Positions 59,210 to 64,000 of a stretch of 64,000 bases of DNA are shown in pieces (the first letter of the stretch is position 1; every line of letters begins with the position of its first letter). The notes under the pieces were generated by a model. That model made no database searches and was not told the DNA's origin. It saw nothing but the letters and a program-made list of their open reading frames with translations. Origin of the DNA: Dimorphilus gyrociliatus (lineage: Eukaryota; Annelida; Polychaeta; Dinophilidae); the NCBI GenBank assembly GCA_904063045.1, contig CAJFCJ010000007.1, positions 4,495,911 through 4,559,910 of the forward strand. Direction: 5' to 3'. The position numbers and the translations under genes were made by a program.

Positions 59210-60652
59210 TTATATTTTGAATAAACATTTTTTTACTTCTCTTAAAGAATATTTATGAAATCCATATTGTACATTAAAGGCTTTCATTTCATTATTATGG
59301 AAAAGTTTTGTTTCGAAAATAAGACAATATACTTTATTCTTTAATTCATAAATTGCTATACAATTTTCATCTTTGTTACATTGATTTAAAGAGATAATCA
59401 AACTGTAACATGATAAATTCTGTGAATATCCATTAATTATGAATCTGCTCGCTGTTTTTACACGGAGATAGCGTTTGCTATCATTTTTTCCAAAAGCTTC
59501 AACATTTAGGATCTCCATCCTCTCTGTTGAATTGATAATCAGATATCTTCCATTTAAATATCTGTTACACTTTCTAACTATTGATATAGCCTTCTCTTCT
59601 GAATCATAAGTTACAGAGTTCCAATCTTCTGGTAGAATTTCTGTACATTTGTAATAACTTCGTGATTTATCATTCTTATTGTTTAATATATAAATATATA
59701 CTGAAGTATTTGGAGCTTCTCTAAAACTAATAAGAATTTGAAAAATTCTGAAGCCTAAGAATTTATATGTGAAAGAATGTTTAGGAGTTGAAATATGTTG
59801 GTTATGCAATGGTGGAATTAAGTTTAAATCGTCAACTATTTCCTCTGAAAATGTAACAAATATTTTGTTTTACAAGTTTTTCATTCATAATATTTAAATT
59901 CGCTTATAAAACCTTTTTCAACTATAAGGAGATCAGTATAAATCATTTGAAACATATAAATACTCTCGCTTCCCTTCTGTGAATGATTTATTTCGTCTCC
60001 AATAGATATATTCTGATATTTACTTCCCCTTCTGAAAGAATAGGAAAGATTGTGTTTGTCTTCAACGCTCCTGTCTAAACGAGGAAAACAATGTTTATCT
60101 GCCAAAGTAGCAACGTGAAATCCTAGGAAATCGTCATTGCTTAATTTATAAGGTCGGACAACAAATTTCGAATGAAATCCTTTGCTCTCTCCATTTTGCA
60201 CTTTAAGACTATGCATCAATTTATATATAAAATTGCCGACATGCCTCCACATATCTTAAAAAGATATTTATAAAAATGCATTATTATTCATATTTCATTG
60301 TCTTTAAACATGTAATGCCTACCTAAATAGCAAACAGAATTATCTTTTCGATTAATATAGTTCCATCCAATGAGATACGCTCCTTCGTATTTTCTTTGAG
60401 AGTCCGTAAGTACGATTGCATAATTGCTTCCAAGCTTATAATAAGATTCTAAATAATCATAGCTATTTATTTTAAAAGAAGGATTAACTTTATAACCATC
60501 ATTATACACTCCTAAAATGAAGATATTTGAAAGAAAAGTGGACTATTATCTTATAAATCATCAAAGAAATGAGAAAAATAATTACTACCTTTTGTTAAAA
60601 ATATGAAATATATAAGAATATTAGTTAGTAGTTCTAGTCTCATAATCCTCAT
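59210..60652 (-). CDS. Secreted protein with fucolectin/F5-8-like and PAN modules
   Basis: Four exons: 60652–60589, 60511–60323, 60254–59913, 59844–59210. The signal peptide is MRLELLTNILIYFIFLTK (two in-frame Mets at 60,652 and 60,643). Exon 3 must splice at a phase-1 GGTTTT donor (exon end 59,913), because the unspliced frame stops at 59,881; this joins LLIVEK to EEIVDDLN. The N-terminal 200 residues are unrecognised and contain two halves with similar wording (IGW…DNSVCYLG and DFLGFHVATL), perhaps a first jelly-roll domain. The C-terminal part resembles fucolectin/discoidin modules (FRIFQILISFREAP, then a Cys and LNGRYLIINST near the edge strand, EILNVEAFG), followed by a PAN-like end (SLNQCNKDENCIAIYEL…YCLIFE). 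Expected to be extracellular and carbohydrate-binding by homology. Function unknown. Confidence 0.65.
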
Positions 60653-61241
60653 AAAGTAATGTACAGGAGACAATACTCATGAACACTGTAAAAAGACACT
60701 AGAAAACCCAGCAAGTTAATGAATATTTAAATATATTATTGATATATTCATAAGTAAATATAATTATTAGAAAATCAGTTAATTCTGATAAAATACTCAT
60801 TGATTAGATAATAACCTTTCTGTTGTATGAATAAGAGAAATATTTACTATATTAAAAATATAATATAATAATATAGAAAAGAACATATATATAAAAATGG
60901 TTAATCTCAAGGTTCATGAATAAAAATACTCTACACCTTTTTCAGGAAAAGTTAATTTGTTATTGATCAAAGATTTGACATACTTACTACAAAAGAGAAG
61001 AGGATTTTATATATATGAGTAAGGAGTATCTTTGATCGCTTAATTTAGGATAATATAAGACTTTCATTGATTCTATTATCTCTTATATTCGATTTAATAT
61101 ATATAATATACTGTTTATTGACATACTTCTAAAATAGTCTAAAATGATCCAGAATAAAATTAATTATACATGTTTTCATAGTGTTTTTCTTTATATAAAC
61201 AAACAGGAATAATAGCTATAATGATTCTAAAATCCTTTTTC
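60653..61241. other. Intergenic
   Basis: AT-rich with no gene seen. It should contain the promoter of the fucolectin-like gene and the 3' flank of PLA2 gene 2. Confidence 0.45.
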
Positions 61242-61846
61242 TTAACATGAACATCCATTTTTTTGGGAGCTTTTAAAATATTTGCAGCTTTTTGCCTTAA
61301 GAGCTGCTTTCAGAAGGTTAGTCTTTGCGTAGCATACTATAAAAGAAGAGAAAAATAAATAAGAGAGATAATCATATTGTTATAGTTTTAAACATTTACT
61401 TACCCAATCTAGTTAGAAAAGACCATTTCTTACAACTCTGTTTAAGGCACTTTATGAAATCCGAGTCACATTTATTTCTCTTATTTCCGCAAGTTGCAAA
61501 GCAACGATCATGCTTTTTGCAGCATGACTTTTTAAATGAAAAATTACCAATTACCTTGAAGATTCAATGATTATTTATTAGATATTATTGTTATTGTGAT
61601 TGTTTAGCAGTTGTACTTATACCTTTACCCATTTTGGGGAATTTTCAGGTCCACAATTAGAGCCATAGTTGGTATTTGGATTTTGAATTGGATTTTTATT
61701 TCCTATTTATATAACAAAGAAACAAATATGATTATCATAGTGCAAAAAAGTATATTATTACCGTTTGGGCAGTTGTAGGAACAAGAGAAAATTCCCTTCA
61801 GTAAAAATACAATAAAAAATATACAGAGAGCAAAATGAGCTTTCAT
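61242..61846 (-). CDS. Group XII-like secreted phospholipase A2, gene 2
   Basis: Four short exons, all too small to show as long frames: 61846–61762, 61702–61623, 61554–61404, 61336–61242. Signal peptide MKAHFALCIFFIVFLLKGIF, then CSYNCPNGN and NCGPENSPKW. The catalytic helix is SCCKKHDRCFATCGNKR with the His-Asp pair and the usual CD…F…CL…C tail, and the C-terminal extension GCxC type (SCKYFKSSQKNGCSC). The order CxYxCPNG–CGP–CCxxHDxC–CD is the group XII sPLA2 pattern. The final exon aligns with that of gene 3, which supports the phase-1 junction. Ca2+-binding geometry in group XII is unusual, so activity cannot be inferred with certainty. Confidence 0.85.
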
Positions 61847-62456
61847 TTTTGAATTTTAAAATCAATGGTTGTTTAAAAACGGCCTTATGGTAGGAAATGA
61901 CAATTTGTTTTTAATTAATGCCATTTAGCATATTTAAATTAGCTAATTAATAATATTAGGGGGGCAAGTCAATTAGAGTATCTCATAAAATATCAGCAGA
62001 TGTTACGAATAAAAAGGAATTTTTTAACACAGGTCAAAATGATTCGATAAACAATTTTTTTTATCATTAAGTCCCAGTTAGCTTTTTAGTGTAAATGTAT
62101 GATATGTCTCGAAGGTATGAAACTCAGGTTCATGTCACTATCGGGTTGGTCGACGTGATATCATATTTTCTTGACAAAAGTAGGTGAGGTCAAGTCATAC
62201 TAAAAGACATGGCACGAATGTGGTGCATAAATAACTGAGCAAAGTCAGGTAACCGGTTAGGAGACACAAAAAAAAATAAAATAGGATATACTGTACAAGA
62301 AGCAATTCTAACAGAAAAGTTTGTGTCAGTGAGAGAGACCGATAAAGTTCGAAAAATAAAATTAAAACGAAGTTGCCAAGGCAAATTCGTAATACAAAAC
62401 TACATTTTCTAAAGCTCCTGTTTGATAAAAAACCTTATCTTGTCAAATATATTTAT
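61847..62456. other. Intergenic between PLA2 genes 2 and 3
   Basis: No exon supported. The frame 62,190–62,384 has no family signature. Confidence 0.45.
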
Positions 62457-63027
62457 TTAACACAAACAGCCTTTTTTGTGAGCTAATTTGAAATACTTGC
62501 ATCCAAATTCTTTAACTAGTCCATAAGCAATTTCGGTCTTCAACAGACACGCTGAACAAGAATAAATCATTTATTACGAATGAATTAATTGCTTCATTAC
62601 CTAATTTAATTAGAAGAGGGAATCGATTACAACTACGTTTATGACACTTGAAAAATTTTTTATCACATTCTTCCCTACGTGTTCCACACGTTGAATAGCA
62701 TATGTCGTGTGCTTCGCAACAACTTTCTTTCAAGAAAATATCAAGGATACTCTTTGCAAAATAAAATACATTCAATTAGATATTACAGTATATTTATAGT
62801 ACAATTTCTTTACCCTTATCCATTTAGGAAAACTATCAGGTCCACAATCCAAATTATCAATTCTCTCTGGATTGTTTACAGGAAAGGGATTACCTGTCAT
62901 AGAGTAGATAATGTATTAAATAATAATTTCAATAAATTTACTAACCATTCGGACATTTAAATTGGCAATTTGAAGTGATCCCATTAATTACGAAGAAAAT
63001 TACCATGAAGAATACATAGCATTTCAT
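62457..63027 (-). CDS. Group XII-like secreted phospholipase A2, gene 3
   Basis: Four exons: 63027–62946, 62893–62813, 62752–62601, 62551–62457. Signal peptide MKCYVFFMVIFFVINGITS, then CQFKCPNGN, DCGPDSFPKW, the catalytic segment SCCEAHDICYSTCGTRR with His-Asp, CDKKFFKCHKRSC, and a last exon ending FGCKYFKLAHKKGCLC. It is in the same orientation as gene 2 and about 600 bp upstream of it, with the same intron positions, so a tandem duplication is clear. The two proteins have diverged widely outside the cysteines. Likely secreted, perhaps digestive or antibacterial. Confidence 0.85.
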
Positions 63028-63739
63028 TACTGGTTTGAGGTTATGTTAAAAATATTATTTAGTATTGAATGCTCTTTATAATCTTTATAAAGAGTATGTG
63101 AATGAGGATAGAAAACTTCAATTCTATTCTCTACGGATCGGAGAATTTTAGTTTCTTCAATATTCAATATATTAATAGATTTTATTAAATCTTACTATCC
63201 GTATTCTTTACCTTACCTTTGTAAAATATTATTATAATATAAAATACAGATTTATTCAATCTAAATTAATGGTTTCGGATTATCTTATTCTCTCTCCCCT
63301 CCCTCTCCTCCCCCTCATCCTGAACAATGATGGATCTATACTAATAAACTTAACATATAAATTAAAAAGAAGGAAACCATGTAGTTTATTCATTTACAGT
63401 AAAAGAAATAGTTCTAGACAAGAAGTAATAAATAGGTCCAATAGACAATATAATTGATTGTTTGTAATAAGAATTTGTCAATATTAATAATTAATAATGT
63501 AAGCATTATAAATAATTTTAGATAAAATAACTACATAGCAGGAAAATAATCTGTTCCAAGTTCCGTTAAAGACTATTCACCCTCATCGTTTTTACATTTT
63601 CTATATAAATTTATTAAACTACAGTGTTAAATTTTGCAGATAAGTAAAGTTTCATTTTACGTTTTATAGGCTGCTACTGCAATAAAAGAAATATGAATAT
63701 GCAGTATGTTAACATAAAAATTAAGAATAATTAACAAAC
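63028..63739. other. Intergenic upstream of PLA2 gene 3
   Basis: Contains the promoter of PLA2 gene 3 (TATAAAGAG near 63,090 on the plus strand is a weak feature) and a C-rich tract CCCCTCCCTCTCCTCCCCC at about 63,296–63,314. The frame at 63,269–63,457 has no family match. Confidence 0.45.
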
Positions 63740-64000
63740 TTATATCGATTGGATAATTAATTGTCCATAGGTATATGGTAACTTTCCATTTATTCTCGAC
63801 ACTGCTTTACATGTATATAAACCTTTATCGTACTTAGTTGCATATTGTAAATCGATAAACACCTTAAAAGAATAGATAATATTCAACCATTATATGAAAC
63901 AATTCAATAAAATACTAACCGCTGTTATAAAAGGATCTTTATAATTCCAAATAGTTACTCTTTCGTTATGATTTCTACGAATTCTTTTATCATTTTTATA
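63740..64000 (-). CDS. 3' end of an Ig-domain protein gene (partial)
   Basis: Two exons at the right edge: one entering the window at 64,000 and ending at about 63,921 (frame …RNHNERVTIWNYKDPFITA, donor GTTAGT), and a last exon about 63,864–63,740 (VFIDLQYATKYDKGLYTCKA, ending GQLIIQSI stop). The D-x-G-x-Y-x-C motif marks Ig strand F. It resembles the Ig gene at 56–58 kb on the opposite strand. The 5' part lies outside the window. Confidence 0.65.

Noticed and set aside
1-64000. tRNA or rRNA genes
   Set aside because: No convincing tRNA box A/B pair or rRNA-like conserved stretch was noticed by eye. A tRNAscan or Rfam search was not possible here.

Overview
This is eukaryotic, AT-rich nuclear DNA from a compact animal genome. 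Most genes are split by GT–AG introns, many only 50–150 bp long, so single open frames cover only pieces of genes. The gene set (Nup98-96, TMEM53, a Rubicon-homology protein, SLC22 and big brain-type aquaporin, together with nrf-6-type acyltransferases, C-type lectin/PAN proteins, group XII-like phospholipases and a T6SS-amidase-like gene) suggests a small protostome. A compact-genome annelid such as a Dimorphilus-like worm is my best guess, inferred from gene families and intron size and not proven.

Layout. 1.6–7.1 kb (-): Nup98-96 polyprotein gene in ten exons, with an apparent alternative Nup98-only 3' end. 8.2–9.4 kb (-) and 17.1–18.2 kb (-): two near-identical copies of a secreted C-type lectin + PAN/apple gene. 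They lie in 1.5 kb direct repeats that bracket a Tc1 relic and a 21-exon gene for an RKSP-repeat/coiled-coil protein (11.4–16.4 kb, +). 19.4–20.5 kb (+): TMEM53. 20.9–23.1 kb (+): a secreted protein with the fold signature of the bacterial T6SS amidase effector Tae4, in which both catalytic positions are substituted. 24.2–26.2 kb (+): Rubicon-homology zinc protein. 26.6–27.5 kb (-): LicD/fukutin-type membrane protein. 29.0–31.4 and 34.9–37.6 kb (+): two nrf-6-like acyltransferase-3 membrane proteins separated by a broken BEL/Pao-like retroelement. 38.2–38.6 kb (+): small secreted cysteine-repeat peptide. 38.8–41.0 kb (-): SLC22-type transporter. 43.7–52.7 kb (+): big brain-like aquaporin with a 7.1 kb first intron. 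54–63 kb: a patchwork of secreted-protein genes comprising three group XII-like PLA2 genes (-) plus an orphan PLA2 exon, an Ig-domain gene (+) whose 3' side meets a Tc1-type inverted-repeat element, and a fucolectin-like/PAN gene (-). 63.7–64.0 kb (-): the last Ig domain of a gene running off the window.

Biology. The left 8 kb and the scattered TMEM53, Rubicon-homology, SLC22 and aquaporin genes are conserved cellular genes. Between them lie fast-evolving, mostly secreted, duplicated families (lectins, PLA2, Ig, Tae4-like) of the sort that often serve surface defence or digestion. The strongest candidate for something undescribed is the Tae4-like gene at 20,894–23,132: a spliced, signal-peptide-bearing animal gene derived from a bacterial amidase family that has lost its Cys and His catalytic residues. 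Exon boundaries were read by eye from GT/AG sites and frame continuity.
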